Counted from the first letter of the stretch, positions 24,421 to 33,357 are shown. The stretch is DNA of 64,000 nt from CAVSRC01 sp963762605 (GCA_963762605.1 CAVXLJ010000018.1:124001-188000); one strand, 5' to 3'. A program made the numbers and translations. The notes: generated by a model from the letters alone, not told the origin.

Positions 24421-24921
24421 CTATTTCGAGAAGACGATGTCGGTCGGCGTCCAGCTGGTGCCGCCTTCGTTGCGCCGGCTGAGCAGGCGGTAGCCGCTGC
24501 CGGTGAGCGTCATGGTGGTCACCGATTTCGCCGACGCGTGGGTTTGCGCGTCGACAAAGGACATGCTCAGCGTCAGGCGTCCGCCGCTGCCGCTGCCGCT
24601 GAAACTTGCCGGTCCCTCCGAGGCGAGGCTGTTCAGCGTGCCGCTGTAGCGCCCGCCGCCGGTGGACTTGATCAGCCCGCTGATGGCGCTGGAACCGCTG
24701 GTGACAGCGCATCGCCCGCTCTGCTGCAGCGCGGTGCCGTTCTCAACCAGCGTATTGGTGATCTTGCAGAAAATGCGTTCCTCGGCAGCGCTGGCGCTCT
24801 CCTTGTAGCTGCCGTGTCCGGTCCAGCTGCCGGCCAGGCGCGACAGGATCGGGTCGGCGGCGAGCGCCGGCAGGGTGAGGGCGATGATCGCGAGGAAGGC
24901 CAGGGGCAGGGCGCGCTTCAT
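24421..24921 (-). CDS. Secreted hypothetical protein
   Basis: A 166-residue protein with a clear signal peptide (MKRALPLAFLAIIALTLPALA, cut near residue 21) and a mature part starting with an SRLAGSWTGHGSY segment, as in small beta-barrel-like periplasmic proteins. Two cysteines (in IFCKI and GRCAV) may form a disulfide. No named family is recognised. Its ATG overlaps the stop of the upstream RND-type gene by four bases (ATGA), so the two are translationally coupled and probably work together. Confidence 0.75.
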   Translation of the reverse strand: MKRALPLAFLAIIALTLPALAADPILSRLAGSWTGHGSYKESASAAEERIFCKITNTLVENGTALQQSGRCAVTSGSSAISGLIKSTGGGRYSGTLNSLASEGPASFSGSGSGGRLTLSMSFVDAQTHASAKSVTTMTLTGSGYRLLSRRNEGGTSWTPTDIVFSK

Positions 24922-27209
24922 GTTTCGGTCTCGTGCGGTTTGATGGTCCGGTGCCGGTCGAACCAGCGGGCGGCGGGTCCCCCCATCAATGCCGGCAGGA
25001 CGAAGAGGTCGCCGAGGATGCCGGCAACCAGGGTGAGCGCGGCGATCTTGCCGAACAGCCCGATGGTCGGCATGCCGCTGGTCAGCGTCGTGGAGACGCC
25101 GGCGATGATGATCAGCGTCGCGCCGATGATGACGGGGCCGATGCGACGCGAGGTCTCGACCAGCCGGGCGGCAAGCGAGCCGTCATTGTCGGTGTGCAGG
25201 AAACGGTTGATGTAGTGCACGGAATCGTTGACGGCGACGCCGAAGGCGACGGTCAAGGCGATGACGGCCGTGAACTGCATGCCGCGTCCGGTGAGAAACA
25301 GCATCGATCCGACCGCCAGAATGGGCAGCATGTTGGGCAGGAATGAGACCAGCCCGAAGGACAGGCCGCCGAAGGCCAGCGCGATGACGCCGAGATTGGC
25401 GACCACCGAGAGCAGCAGGCTGGCATTGAGGATGTTGATCGTGCGGCTGCTCTCGCGGGCGTTGATGACGGTGACGCCGGTGACCGTGACGCCGTCGACG
25501 CCGGTGGTGGCGATGGCGGCCTCGACCTTGTCGACCAGCGCTGCCGACTGAGAGCTCGACATCTCGCGCGAGGTCGTGGTGATGAGCGCATTGCCGGTGG
25601 TGCCGATGAAGCGGCTCCGGGTCGTCGGGGTCACCAGGCCGAGCATCTTCTTGAGCGCCGGGCCGGCGTCGGCCGGGGCCGCGCCGTCCAGCCACTCGGC
25701 GAGGTTCCACAGCGACAGCGGCTGGCCGACGCCGTCCACCTTGGCGATGGCCTCCTGCACGGCGCGCACGCGGTTAAGCGCGGCTGGCGAGGTTGGGTCG
25801 ACGCCGCCCAGCGGCACGACGATCTCCAGCGGGAAGACGCCGCCGAAGTCGCGGTCGAGCCGGCCGAGCGCCGCATTGGCCGGGTTGTTGGAGGGCAGGT
25901 CCTCGCGGAAGGAGTGCTCCGGCTTGACCGAATAGTATGCCGCGCCGAGGAGCACGAAGAGGATGAGCGAAAGCAGCGTCAGCGGCCTGGCGTAGCGCAC
26001 GGTGAAACGCCCGATGCCGGCACAGGGCCCTTCCAGCACGGCCAGCAGGTTGTCGGTCTTCCTGTCCGGCCGCAGCTTCCAGAAGCGGCCGAGCGCGCGC
26101 ATCAACAGGCCGTGGATGATGAGCACCAGCAGCATGCCGCCCATCGTGCCGGCGGCGCCGGAGGCGCCGAAGCCGCGCACCATGGTCACCGCGGAGATGG
26201 TCAGCGACAGGAAGGCGATGGCGGTGGTGATTGCCGAGAGCGCGCAGGCGCCGCCCAGTTCGCGCTGGGCCAGCCGCTCCGCCTCGACGACGCCGTAGCC
26301 GGCCTGGCGGTATTTGCGCCAGGCGAAGCCGAGATGCATGCCGTCGGCATAGCCGAAGATCATCACCAGCGCCGGCACGATCGTCGTCATCACCGTCACC
26401 TTGACGCCGGTGAGGCCCATGAAGCCGACCACGGCCATGGCCGCGAGGATCGCCGGCGCCGCCGCCAGGATCGAGGCGACGATCGAGCGGAAGACGATCA
26501 GGCTCATGATGGTGCCGATGAGCGCGCCGATGATTTCCAGCGACACCTGGTCGTGGCGCACGATGTCGGCGATCGAATAGCGGATCACCGGAAAGCCGGT
26601 GATGGTCGCCTTCATGTCGGAGCCGGCGAGCGTGTCCTTGGCGGCCGCCTGAATTTCGTTGACGATCTTGCGGGCGACCGACAGCGGCGCCTTGGGCTCG
26701 CTCGGCGTGACGGTGAAGGCCATCGCCGTGCCGTCGGCGGAGACGAGACGGTTGCCGAGCACCGGATGGGCGCGGATGCGCTTGAGCAGCTCCGGCGTCA
26801 GCCCGGCCGAGACGTCGCTGACCAGCGGCCCGGCATCGCCGTTGGCGTCGGGCGCCTGGCGCAGGGCGAACAGCGAATAGACGTTATCGACGCCGTCGAG
26901 AAGCTGCAGCTCGAGCTGGAAGTCCTGCAGCTTCTGGAAATTCTGCGGCGTGCCGAGGTCCTTGCCCTCGACCAGGACCAGGAGCTCGTTCTCCGGGTCG
27001 ACAAATTCGTTGGTCGCCGCCACGTAGTCGCGATAGGTCTGGGTGTCGCCGGCGAAGATGTTGCGCAGGTCGTCGTTGAAACGCACCTGCGTCATGCCGA
27101 ATCCGGCGAGAGCGGCGACCGCGAGCACGATGAGGAAGCCGAAGAGCGGGCGCTCATAGGCGTAATGCGCGATCCGTTCCAGGCCGAAACCGATTCCCAG
27201 TCCCTTCAT
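24918..27209 (-). CDS. RND/MMPL-family exporter
   Basis: A protein of about 763 residues with the MMPL/RND layout: one N-terminal helix, a large periplasmic loop, five helices, then the same pattern again. Sterol-sensing-domain-like helices appear at GYADGMHLGFAWRKYRQ and at GVAVNDSVHYINRFLHT, each with the conserved Asp of RND carriers. It probably moves lipids or other hydrophobic molecules by proton motive force; related proteins include the hopanoid exporter HpnN, but no hopanoid genes are nearby. Start ATG 27209 (MKGLGIGFGLERIAHYA); an in-frame start at 27245 is less likely. Confidence 0.87.
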   Translation of the reverse strand: MKGLGIGFGLERIAHYAYERPLFGFLIVLAVAALAGFGMTQVRFNDDLRNIFAGDTQTYRDYVAATNEFVDPENELLVLVEGKDLGTPQNFQKLQDFQLELQLLDGVDNVYSLFALRQAPDANGDAGPLVSDVSAGLTPELLKRIRAHPVLGNRLVSADGTAMAFTVTPSEPKAPLSVARKIVNEIQAAAKDTLAGSDMKATITGFPVIRYSIADIVRHDQVSLEIIGALIGTIMSLIVFRSIVASILAAAPAILAAMAVVGFMGLTGVKVTVMTTIVPALVMIFGYADGMHLGFAWRKYRQAGYGVVEAERLAQRELGGACALSAITTAIAFLSLTISAVTMVRGFGASGAAGTMGGMLLVLIIHGLLMRALGRFWKLRPDRKTDNLLAVLEGPCAGIGRFTVRYARPLTLLSLILFVLLGAAYYSVKPEHSFREDLPSNNPANAALGRLDRDFGGVFPLEIVVPLGGVDPTSPAALNRVRAVQEAIAKVDGVGQPLSLWNLAEWLDGAAPADAGPALKKMLGLVTPTTRSRFIGTTGNALITTTSREMSSSQSAALVDKVEAAIATTGVDGVTVTGVTVINARESSRTINILNASLLLSVVANLGVIALAFGGLSFGLVSFLPNMLPILAVGSMLFLTGRGMQFTAVIALTVAFGVAVNDSVHYINRFLHTDNDGSLAARLVETSRRIGPVIIGATLIIIAGVSTTLTSGMPTIGLFGKIAALTLVAGILGDLFVLPALMGGPAARWFDRHRTIKPHETET

Positions 27210-27323
27210 GGAGCGCCCGCGTCCAGAGTCCAAAGAAATCGCCACTCCGAACCGGATTCCGGCGCGGACGCAACGGTTTTGACCGGTCCCCCGCGGCCTG
27301 TCAAACTGTGTCGGAGCCCTTGG

Positions 27324-27578
27324 ATGAGGCGGCCAATGTGCAATTCAGTCGAATATAAGGGGCGCTGGCACAACACGCCGTCCGAGCTGGCGGAGCTTCT
27401 CGGCGGTGCCGATAAGCTGGTGTGGGCGGAAGGCGCCGGTCGCCATGCGATGGAGCTGTGCCTGTGCCCGGTCGACCTTGCCGCCACGCTGACCAACGCC
27501 GGCTTCAGCTGGACCCAGGGCGAGGACCCCATGGAGTGGCATGTGCGCAAGCGCGACGCCGTCCAATCGACACCATAG
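27324..27578 (+). CDS. Small conserved hypothetical protein
   Basis: An 84-residue protein, starting at ATG 27324 behind GGAG (27313-27316), or at the in-frame ATG 27336. The visible parts are NSVEYKGRWHNTPSELAELLGGADKLVW and WTQGEDPMEWHVRKRD. It has two close cysteines (LCLC) but no recognised motif. It is divergent from the RND-type gene and ends 9 bases before the broken cupin gene, with which it could be co-transcribed. Confidence 0.55.
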   Translation: MRRPMCNSVEYKGRWHNTPSELAELLGGADKLVWAEGAGRHAMELCLCPVDLAATLTNAGFSWTQGEDPMEWHVRKRDAVQSTP

Positions 27579-27587
27579 GCTTGCGCG

Positions 27588-28099
27588 ATGGCAGCAAAAA
27601 TCAGCTTTCATCATTTCGCCGACGACGGCGATATCCCCAACAACCGCCTGCCGTTGATCCTCTATGCCGGCGCCGTCGATGTCGCCGCGGGCGACCTGGC
27701 GCGCGCCTTCGAGGACCTGTTCCAAGCCAATCGCTGGGGCAACGGCTGGCGGAACGGCATCTTCCCCTTCCACCATTACCATTCGACGCGCCCACGAGGT
27801 GCTGGGCATCGCCGCCGGCTCGGCTGAGGTGCGCTTCGGCGGGGAAGGGGGCGCTACCGTCCACGCGAAAGCCGGCGATGCGGTGCTCATCCCGGCCGGC
27901 GTCGGCCACAAGCGGCTCTCCGGCTCACCGGATCTGCTGGTCATCGGTGCCTATCCGTCGTCCGCCCATGTCGACCTGATGCGCGAGGGCGCCGAGGATA
28001 CCGCCGCTATCCGTGCCCGCATCGCCGCGGTGCCGCATGCCGCAGGCCGATCCGGTGCAGGGTGCCGCGGGGCCGGCGATCACCGCGTGGCGGTCGTAG
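27588..28099 (+). pseudogene. Cupin-family protein gene with two frameshifts
   Basis: The protein is readable only in three successive frames. Frame one gives MAAKISFHHFADDGDIPNN and FHHYHST. After an extra base near 27789 the second gives HEVLGIAAGSAEVRFGGEGG and AGDAVLIPAGVGHKRLSGSP, a classical cupin barrel with its two metal-binding motifs. After another extra base near 28039 the third gives PQADPVQGAAGPAITAW and a TAG at 28097. Joined, it makes a cupin of about 170 residues of unknown substrate. Either the gene is decayed or the sequence has two inserted bases. Confidence 0.75.
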
Positions 28100-28260
28100 C
28101 GCGCGCGGATCGAAGCGTCCGCGGAAGCGTGTACCGCGCTGCAGAACCGGGACCTACGAGCAGTGTGGGCCCCGGATCTGCAGCGCACCGTTCACACGCT
28201 GCGCTGCGTCCGGGGAACGGTGTTGAGTTGCAGCGGCGTGCCACAAGCCGAAACCTCATG

Positions 28261-28289
28261 AAAAGGGGGCCGGCGTTGCCGCCGGCCCC
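28261..28289 (-). terminator. Intrinsic terminator of pstS
   Basis: A perfect 10-bp stem (28266-28275 with 28280-28289) closes a 4-base loop. On the minus strand it is followed by CTTTT, 34 bases past the pstS stop codon. The region 28100-28260 before it shows no gene. Confidence 0.8.
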
Positions 28290-28322
28290 TCAATAGTCGC
28301 AGCGTCTCCGCAATGGCGACGA

Positions 28323-29360
28323 CTAGATGCCGAGGTTGGCCTTCCAGTAGGCCTTGATCGCGGCGATCGTGTTCGGCGGCAGCGGCCCGAAGGCGATGTC
28401 GGTCGCCATCTTCTGGCCCTTCTCGAACCCCCAGTCGAAGAAGCTGGTCACTTCCTGGTTGGTCGTCTTGTCGGCGGCCTTGCGCAGGATCTGCCAGGTG
28501 CAGCCGGAGATCGGCCAGGTGTCGTCGCCGGGCTGATCGGTGAGGATCACGTAGAAGTCCTTGGCCTTGGTGAAGTCCACGTGCGAGGCGGCGGCCTGGA
28601 AGCCCTTCAGGCTCGGGCTCACGACCTTGCCGGCGCTGTTGATCAAGCGGGCATAGTCGAGCTTGTTCTGCAGGATGTAGGCGTATTCCACATAGCCGAT
28701 CGAGCCCTTGAGGCGCTGCACATAGGCCGAAACGCCTTCATTGCCCTTGCCGCCCAGGCCGGTTGGCCAGTTCAGCGCGGTGTTGGCCCCGACCTTCGCC
28801 TTCCACTCGGGGCTGACCTTGGACAGGTAGTCGGCGAAGGTGAAGGTCGTGCCCGAGCCGTCGGAGCGGTGGACGACAGCGATCGCCAGGTCGGGCAGTT
28901 TCACGCCGGGATTGAGCTTGGCGATGGCCGCATCGTTCCACTTGGTGATCTTGCCGAGGTAGATGTCCGCGACGATCGGGCCCGATAGAACAAGCTCGCC
29001 GGCCTTGATGCCGGGCAGGTTGTAGACCAGGTCTTCGCCGGCAATGGCCGTGGGGAACTGGACCAGCCCGTTCTTGGCAAGCGTGTCGGGCGTTAGCGGC
29101 ATGTCGCTGGCGCCGAACGCAACGACACCGCCCTCGATCTGCTTGATGCCGCCGCCCGAACCGATCGACGCATAGTTCACGTCGTTGCCGGTCTTCGTCT
29201 TGTAGGCGGCCGCCCATTTGGCGACCAGCGGATAGACCCAGGTGCTGCCGGCGCCGGTGACGGTATAGGCGTAGGCGGAACTGCTCAGGCCGATGCCAGC
29301 CATCCCGATGATGGCAGCGGCGAGCGCAGCTTTCCCGAAGATACGACGGGTTGGGTTCAT
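28323..29360 (-). CDS. pstS: Phosphate ABC transporter substrate-binding protein
   Basis: A 345-residue periplasmic protein with a signal peptide ending SSSAYA near residue 31. The mature start TVTGAGSTWVYPLVAKWA and IGSGGGIKQIEGG, FGASDMPL and HRSDGSGTTFTFADYLS segments are the phosphate-binding loops of PstS. It captures phosphate for the PstCAB importer, which is not in this window, so pstS is either separate from its operon or an extra copy. Start ATG 29360, with a CGGAGG ribosome site. A Pho-box candidate lies about 100 bases upstream. Confidence 0.93.
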   Translation of the reverse strand: MNPTRRIFGKAALAAAIIGMAGIGLSSSAYAYTVTGAGSTWVYPLVAKWAAAYKTKTGNDVNYASIGSGGGIKQIEGGVVAFGASDMPLTPDTLAKNGLVQFPTAIAGEDLVYNLPGIKAGELVLSGPIVADIYLGKITKWNDAAIAKLNPGVKLPDLAIAVVHRSDGSGTTFTFADYLSKVSPEWKAKVGANTALNWPTGLGGKGNEGVSAYVQRLKGSIGYVEYAYILQNKLDYARLINSAGKVVSPSLKGFQAAASHVDFTKAKDFYVILTDQPGDDTWPISGCTWQILRKAADKTTNQEVTSFFDWGFEKGQKMATDIAFGPLPPNTIAAIKAYWKANLGI

Positions 29361-29462
29361 GAAGGAGCCTCCGAGAGGTGTAGGAAATGTCGCCCCATCC
29401 CGTGTGCTGCGAGAGACGGCCAAGCCCTCTCCCGAAGCCCGCCTGCCCAATAAAGAGGGCCC

Positions 29463-29480
29463 ATTACGGTTGGATGACAC
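29463..29480 (-). promoter_or_regulatory. Pho-box candidate upstream of pstS
   Basis: On the minus strand GTGTCAT and CCGTAAT are separated by four bases, fitting the direct-repeat spacing of the PhoB consensus CTGTCAT-N4-CTGTCAT with 6 and 5 of 7 matches. It lies about 100 bases before the pstS start. Confidence 0.45.
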
Positions 29481-29528
29481 TCCGGTGGACTTTTGATGAC
29501 GCTCCCGGGCGCCCGGCGGGGAACGGCC

Positions 29529-30500
29529 TTATGCCTTCTCGCTCGCCATCGGCTTCAGCGCCGCCATGACGTCGGTGAGACGCGGCGGCACGCCGTTGAT
29601 GAAGGGCAGCGGCCGGCAGACCTCGATGGCGGCGATGCCGACGCGGGCGGTCAAGAGCCCGTTGACCACGCCCTCGCCGAGGCGGGCGGAAAGCCGCGCG
29701 GCGATGCCGGTGCCGAGCACCTGCTGGACCAGCAAATCGCCGGCCGCCATGCCGCCGGTGACGGCGAGATGGGTGAGCGTCGCTTTGGCCAGGCGGAAGA
29801 AGCCGATGGTGCCCGGCCGGCCGCCATAGAGCGTGGCGATGCGGCGGATGAGGCGCACAACCTCGGCGCCAACGAAGAGGAGGTCGACCAGGGCGCGCGG
29901 TGAAATGGCTGTGACCAGCGCCACGCGTTTGGCTGAATTCATCACCATGCGGTGGGCGTTGGAATCGAAGGCAAGCAGCAACTCGCTCTCGGCAAGACCG
30001 ATCAGGTCGCGGCCGTCGATGATCTCCTTGCGGTGGCCGGCGAGCGCCGTCCGTCCGCGCGCCGTCTCCGGTCGCCGCTTGTAGAGCTGCTCGATCTCGT
30101 CGAGCACGGAAAGCGCCGCCTCGCGGTCGTCGTCAGCGGCCGCCGTGACGGCACGGGCGTGGATGGCATTGATGCGTCTGAGGCGGAGCAGCGCGACGAT
30201 CTCGCGAACGACCAGCACCAGCAGCGCCAGTCCGGCAAGTGCGACCAGCGCCAGCGCCAGCCAACCCAGCCAGTCGTTGCGGGCGAAGAGGTCGCGCACC
30301 AGCCGGTCGATGGCGAGCCCCAAGGCGAGCGAAGCAAGGCCGCCAAGAGCGGCGGTGAGCAGGCCCAGCCAATGACCGCGCCGCTTGCGGCTAACCGCCG
30401 CCGGCACCATTGCGGCAGCCGGCGCCGGCTCGTCCGGCGGGTAGAGCTCGTCGGGCTCGTAGCGCACCTCGTCGAGGGTGAAGGCGGTCGGGCGTCTCAT
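29529..30500 (-). CDS. TIGR01620/UPF0283 (YcjF-like) membrane protein
   Basis: A 323-residue inner-membrane protein. It has a cytoplasmic Pro/Glu-rich N-terminus, two hydrophobic helices around residues 45-65 and 77-98, and a C-terminal DUF697-like region with AITAISPRALVDLLFVGAEVVRLIRRIATLYGG-type helices. The family pairs with YcjX, as here, where the two genes overlap by four bases. Both respond to envelope stress in enterobacteria, but a molecular role is not established. Confidence 0.85.
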   Translation of the reverse strand: MRRPTAFTLDEVRYEPDELYPPDEPAPAAAMVPAAVSRKRRGHWLGLLTAALGGLASLALGLAIDRLVRDLFARNDWLGWLALALVALAGLALLVLVVREIVALLRLRRINAIHARAVTAAADDDREAALSVLDEIEQLYKRRPETARGRTALAGHRKEIIDGRDLIGLAESELLLAFDSNAHRMVMNSAKRVALVTAISPRALVDLLFVGAEVVRLIRRIATLYGGRPGTIGFFRLAKATLTHLAVTGGMAAGDLLVQQVLGTGIAARLSARLGEGVVNGLLTARVGIAAIEVCRPLPFINGVPPRLTDVMAALKPMASEKA

Positions 30501-31945
30501 GCCAGCCGGTCTCCGAGGAGGAATTCCAGCGCCCGGTCGAGCCGTATATGCGGCAGCGACAGGGTGAGGCCCTTCGCTGTCTTCTCCAGCTTCGGCGGGC
30601 GGAAGCGGGCGAAGCGCACCGTCGGGCTGCTGCCGCCTTCAAAAACCGATTCCGGATCGTCCGGCAAGTCGCCGGGAAACCACGCAATTTCGGTGCGGCC
30701 GTCGAACACCTTGCCGTCCACGGTCTCGCCCGGCTGGGGGGTGCCGATGATGGTCGGCAGCGATTCCCCGGCCTTGGTCACCGTCGCCTCGCGGGTGGCG
30801 CGTACGGATGCCAGAGCCAGCACCTCGACGCGGGCACCGGCAAAGCGGGCGCGCTCGCTGGCGCGGCTGACCAGCCGGCCGAGGATCGCCTCCAGCCGGT
30901 CGTGGTCGCCGTGGTGAAGCTGGTCGGCCTTGGTGGCGGCAAACAGGATGCGGTCGATGCGGCGGCTGACCAGTCCGCTCAGCCAGTTGGTGCGGCCGAG
31001 GCGGAAGGAGCCGAGGATGGCGGCAAGCGCCGCCTCGAGGTCGGCGATGGCGACCGGTCCGGCATTCAAGGCGGCCAGCGCATCGACCATCACGATCTGG
31101 CGGTCGAGGCGGGCGAAGTGGTCGCGGAAGAAGGGGCGCACCACGGCGTTGCGGTAGGCCTGGTAGCGCCGCGCCATCATCTGGGCCAACGATCCCGCCG
31201 GTCCTTCGTCGTCGCCGGTGAGGCTCAGCGGCGTGAAGGTGAGCGCCGGCGAATTGTCGAGGTCGCCAGGCATCAGAAAGCGGCCGGGCGGCTGGGTGGA
31301 GAGCAGGCGCCGGTCGGCACGGCATTGGGTGAGATAGCCGGTGAACACCTCGGCCAGCTCGCGGGCCAGCGTCTCGTCTGCGGGCGCGTTGGGGTCGACC
31401 TCGGCCAACCGCTTCAGCCACGGTCCGGCATGGTCGCGGTGGCCGTCGCGGTGGGCGGCGGCGAGCGACTCGCGCGACCAGTCCTTGTAGCTCTTGGAAA
31501 GCAGCGGCAGGTCGAGCAGCCATTCGCCGGGATAGTCGACGATGTCGATGTGCAGGCGGCCGCTGCCCAGCGTGCGCGTCAGGAACGACGCCAATTCGTA
31601 GGCGAGCGTCAGGCGCAGCTCGCTGATCTGGCGGGTCGAATCGGGCCACAGGCGCTCCTCGACCAGCGCGTTGACGTGGCGCTCGTAGTCGAAGCGGGGC
31701 ACCGCGTCGTCGGGCTGCGGCTCGAGCCGGGCGCCGGCGACACGGCCGCTGGCATAGGCCCTGAACACGGGCAAACGCCCGCCGTGGACCAGGTTGTGGA
31801 CGAGCGCGGCGATGAACACCGTCTTGCCCGCCCGTGCCAGCCCGGTGACGCCCAGGCGCACGCTCGGCGTCACCATGCCGGTGGCCCGGTCGGCGAGGTT
31901 GGCCAATGCCAGACGGGTCTCGTCGGTGATCGTCGTCAGCTGCAC
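30497..31945 (-). CDS. YcjX-family P-loop protein
   Basis: A protein of about 482 residues. The GTPase-like P-loop is GVTGLARAGKTVFIAALVHNL near residue 36, followed by the family regions HIDIVDYPGEWLLDLPLL and DHFARLDRQIVMVDALAALN. DKxD-like recognition is seen as AATKADQLHH. The GTG at 31945 (VQLTTITDETR) has GGAG seven bases upstream and matches where family members start. The ATG at 32035 would add 30 unconserved residues. It is co-transcribed with the YcjF-like gene. Confidence 0.87.
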   Translation of the reverse strand: MQLTTITDETRLALANLADRATGMVTPSVRLGVTGLARAGKTVFIAALVHNLVHGGRLPVFRAYASGRVAGARLEPQPDDAVPRFDYERHVNALVEERLWPDSTRQISELRLTLAYELASFLTRTLGSGRLHIDIVDYPGEWLLDLPLLSKSYKDWSRESLAAAHRDGHRDHAGPWLKRLAEVDPNAPADETLARELAEVFTGYLTQCRADRRLLSTQPPGRFLMPGDLDNSPALTFTPLSLTGDDEGPAGSLAQMMARRYQAYRNAVVRPFFRDHFARLDRQIVMVDALAALNAGPVAIADLEAALAAILGSFRLGRTNWLSGLVSRRIDRILFAATKADQLHHGDHDRLEAILGRLVSRASERARFAGARVEVLALASVRATREATVTKAGESLPTIIGTPQPGETVDGKVFDGRTEIAWFPGDLPDDPESVFEGGSSPTVRFARFRPPKLEKTAKGLTLSLPHIRLDRALEFLLGDRLA

Positions 31946-32041
31946 GAACCGGCTCCACGGTGGTCCGGGCCAGATGTAGGCGTCCGGGCCGCCCGGCGAA
32001 AGGCCGTCTCTGCTTCGCGCCCCGTGCGATCCCATCCAAAC

Positions 32042-32069
32042 CGGGCGGCGGCGCTCGTGCCGCCGCCCG
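32042..32069 (-). terminator. Stem-loop after the 51-residue membrane protein gene
   Basis: A perfect 10-bp stem (32042-32051 with 32060-32069, CGGGCGGCGG/CCGCCGCCCG) with an 8-base loop lies 14 bases past the stop of the small gene on the minus strand. It has no run of Ts, so termination may be weak. Confidence 0.5.
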
Positions 32070-32082
32070 TTCTTCCCTGCTC

Positions 32083-32238
32083 CTAGTGCTGGATCAGCAG
32101 GTCAACGAAGACCCACGCGATCGCGCCGGCGACCGCGATCCAGAATGCCCAGCGGACGATCCGTTCCACGCGGTCGAAACGATTGTCTGCCGGTTTGGGT
32201 GAGATCGGGTTGCCCGGGATTACTTCCTTGTCGGTCAT
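32083..32238 (-). CDS. 51-residue single-pass membrane protein
   Basis: ATG 32238 is preceded by CAGGAGAAAGAC, a good ribosome site. The product starts MTDKEVIPGNPISPKPADNR and has a single membrane helix, WAFWIAVAGAIAWVFVDLLI, at the C-terminus. Cytoplasmic-tail small proteins of this kind often accompany larger membrane complexes, but no partner can be named. Codon use and the strong ribosome site argue that it is real, although its shortness leaves doubt. Confidence 0.65.
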   Translation of the reverse strand: MTDKEVIPGNPISPKPADNRFDRVERIVRWAFWIAVAGAIAWVFVDLLIQH

Positions 32239-32343
32239 GTCTTTCTCCTGAGGCCACGTCGCTCAGACGCATGCCGGCGCGCGCCGGCTGCGTTTCCGCA
32301 GCGACTTGTTGGGGGAAACCGCCGGAGGTTCGGCGGCGGTTGT

Positions 32344-32727
32344 TCAGGAGAGGAGAGGCGGTCCCCGCGCCACATAGGGCGGAGAGAGATGGGCCGTCGG
32401 GCGCCCCGACGCATGGCCGTCGGCCGCGCGCCACGGCCGCGGTGGCACGACGAGCGCCACGGCGGACAGGAGTGCTGGGGACGCGGCGGCCGGTCGTTGC
32501 TCGGGTGGCGCCGGCTTGGCGACTTCAACCGGCGCCAGCGGCAGGATCGTGCGAGCCGGCGTCAAATCGGCCGAAGAGACGGTCACCGGCCCGTGCCCGA
32601 TGGGCGTCACCGGCAGGAAAGCACCGGCCATGCCCTCGACCGCGCCCTGCCATCCGAAGAGGAGCAGCGCCAGAAGTGCTGCGGCGTGCGCCAGGCGGGA
32701 GGGGATGAGGCGGGCGACGGAGATCAT
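32344..32727 (-). CDS. Hypothetical protein with N-terminal membrane segment
   Basis: A 127-residue frame. It starts MISVARLIPSRLAHAAALLALLLFGW, which looks like a signal peptide or anchor, and continues with an Ala/Pro-rich, low-complexity region. No ribosome site is obvious and no family is recognised. It lies between sixA and the 51-residue gene on the same strand. I keep it as a possible gene only. Confidence 0.4.
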   Translation of the reverse strand: MISVARLIPSRLAHAAALLALLLFGWQGAVEGMAGAFLPVTPIGHGPVTVSSADLTPARTILPLAPVEVAKPAPPEQRPAAASPALLSAVALVVPPRPWRAADGHASGRPTAHLSPPYVARGPPLLS

Positions 32728-32763
32728 GACGGCACAGTCCAGCGGGGCAACCGGCGAAAGGCT

Positions 32764-33288
32764 CTACGCCTCGCGGCCGACATCGCGCGGGCTGATGAAG
32801 GCGGTGAGCCGCCCGCTGTCCTCGGTTATCGCCTGCCAGCTGTCGGCGTCGAACTCGATCACCGCCAGCGCGCCGGTCGGGTATTTCGCCTCCAGGTGCT
32901 CCAGGGCGTCCCGCCGGCCGCTGCCGATCAGCTCGACCGCGGTGAGTTGGACGCGCGGATTGTGGCCGATCACCATCAGCCGGTCGGCGTCGCCGCCCTT
33001 GGCCGCGATGATCCCGCGATAATCCAGCTCGGGTCCCGAATAGAGCTCCTCGAGGAAGTCGATCGGGCAATCACAGTGGTTGTGCTCCTGCAGCAGGGCC
33101 AGCGTGTCGCGCGTGCGGCGGGCCGGCGAACACAGGATGCGGTCGGGGTGCAAGTCGCGGGCGACCATGGTCTCGGCCATGTTGATGGCGTCTTGCTGGC
33201 CGCGCGGTGCCAATGCGCGGTCGCGGTCGGCGAGGCCGGGCTCGGCCCACGACGATTTGAAATGGCGCAGGAGCAACAGGCGCTTCAT
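32764..33288 (-). CDS. sixA: SixA-like phosphohistidine phosphatase
   Basis: A 174-residue histidine-phosphatase-superfamily protein. The catalytic motif is LLLRHFKSSWAEPG near the start (Arg-His with Phe in the third place, as in SixA) and the second catalytic His is in VIGHNP near residue 107. SixA removes phosphate from phosphohistidine on phosphotransfer proteins. Start ATG 33288; the extension to 33342 is not conserved in kind. Hybrid-kinase and Hpt genes are elsewhere in this window, but a link is not shown. Confidence 0.87.
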   Translation of the reverse strand: MKRLLLLRHFKSSWAEPGLADRDRALAPRGQQDAINMAETMVARDLHPDRILCSPARRTRDTLALLQEHNHCDCPIDFLEELYSGPELDYRGIIAAKGGDADRLMVIGHNPRVQLTAVELIGSGRRDALEHLEAKYPTGALAVIEFDADSWQAITEDSGRLTAFISPRDVGREA

Positions 33289-33327
33289 GGGCGGCAGTGT
33301 AGTCCTCGACGGACGACCAACAAACCG

Positions 33328-33357
33328 AAACGCCCGCGACATAAGTCACGGGCGTTT
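33328..33357 (-). terminator. Stem-loop terminator of the glycine-zipper protein gene
   Basis: A 9-bp perfect stem (33328-33336 with 33349-33357, AAACGCCCG/CGGGCGTTT) with a 12-base loop lies 30 bases past the stop. Three Ts end the stem on the minus strand. Confidence 0.6.
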
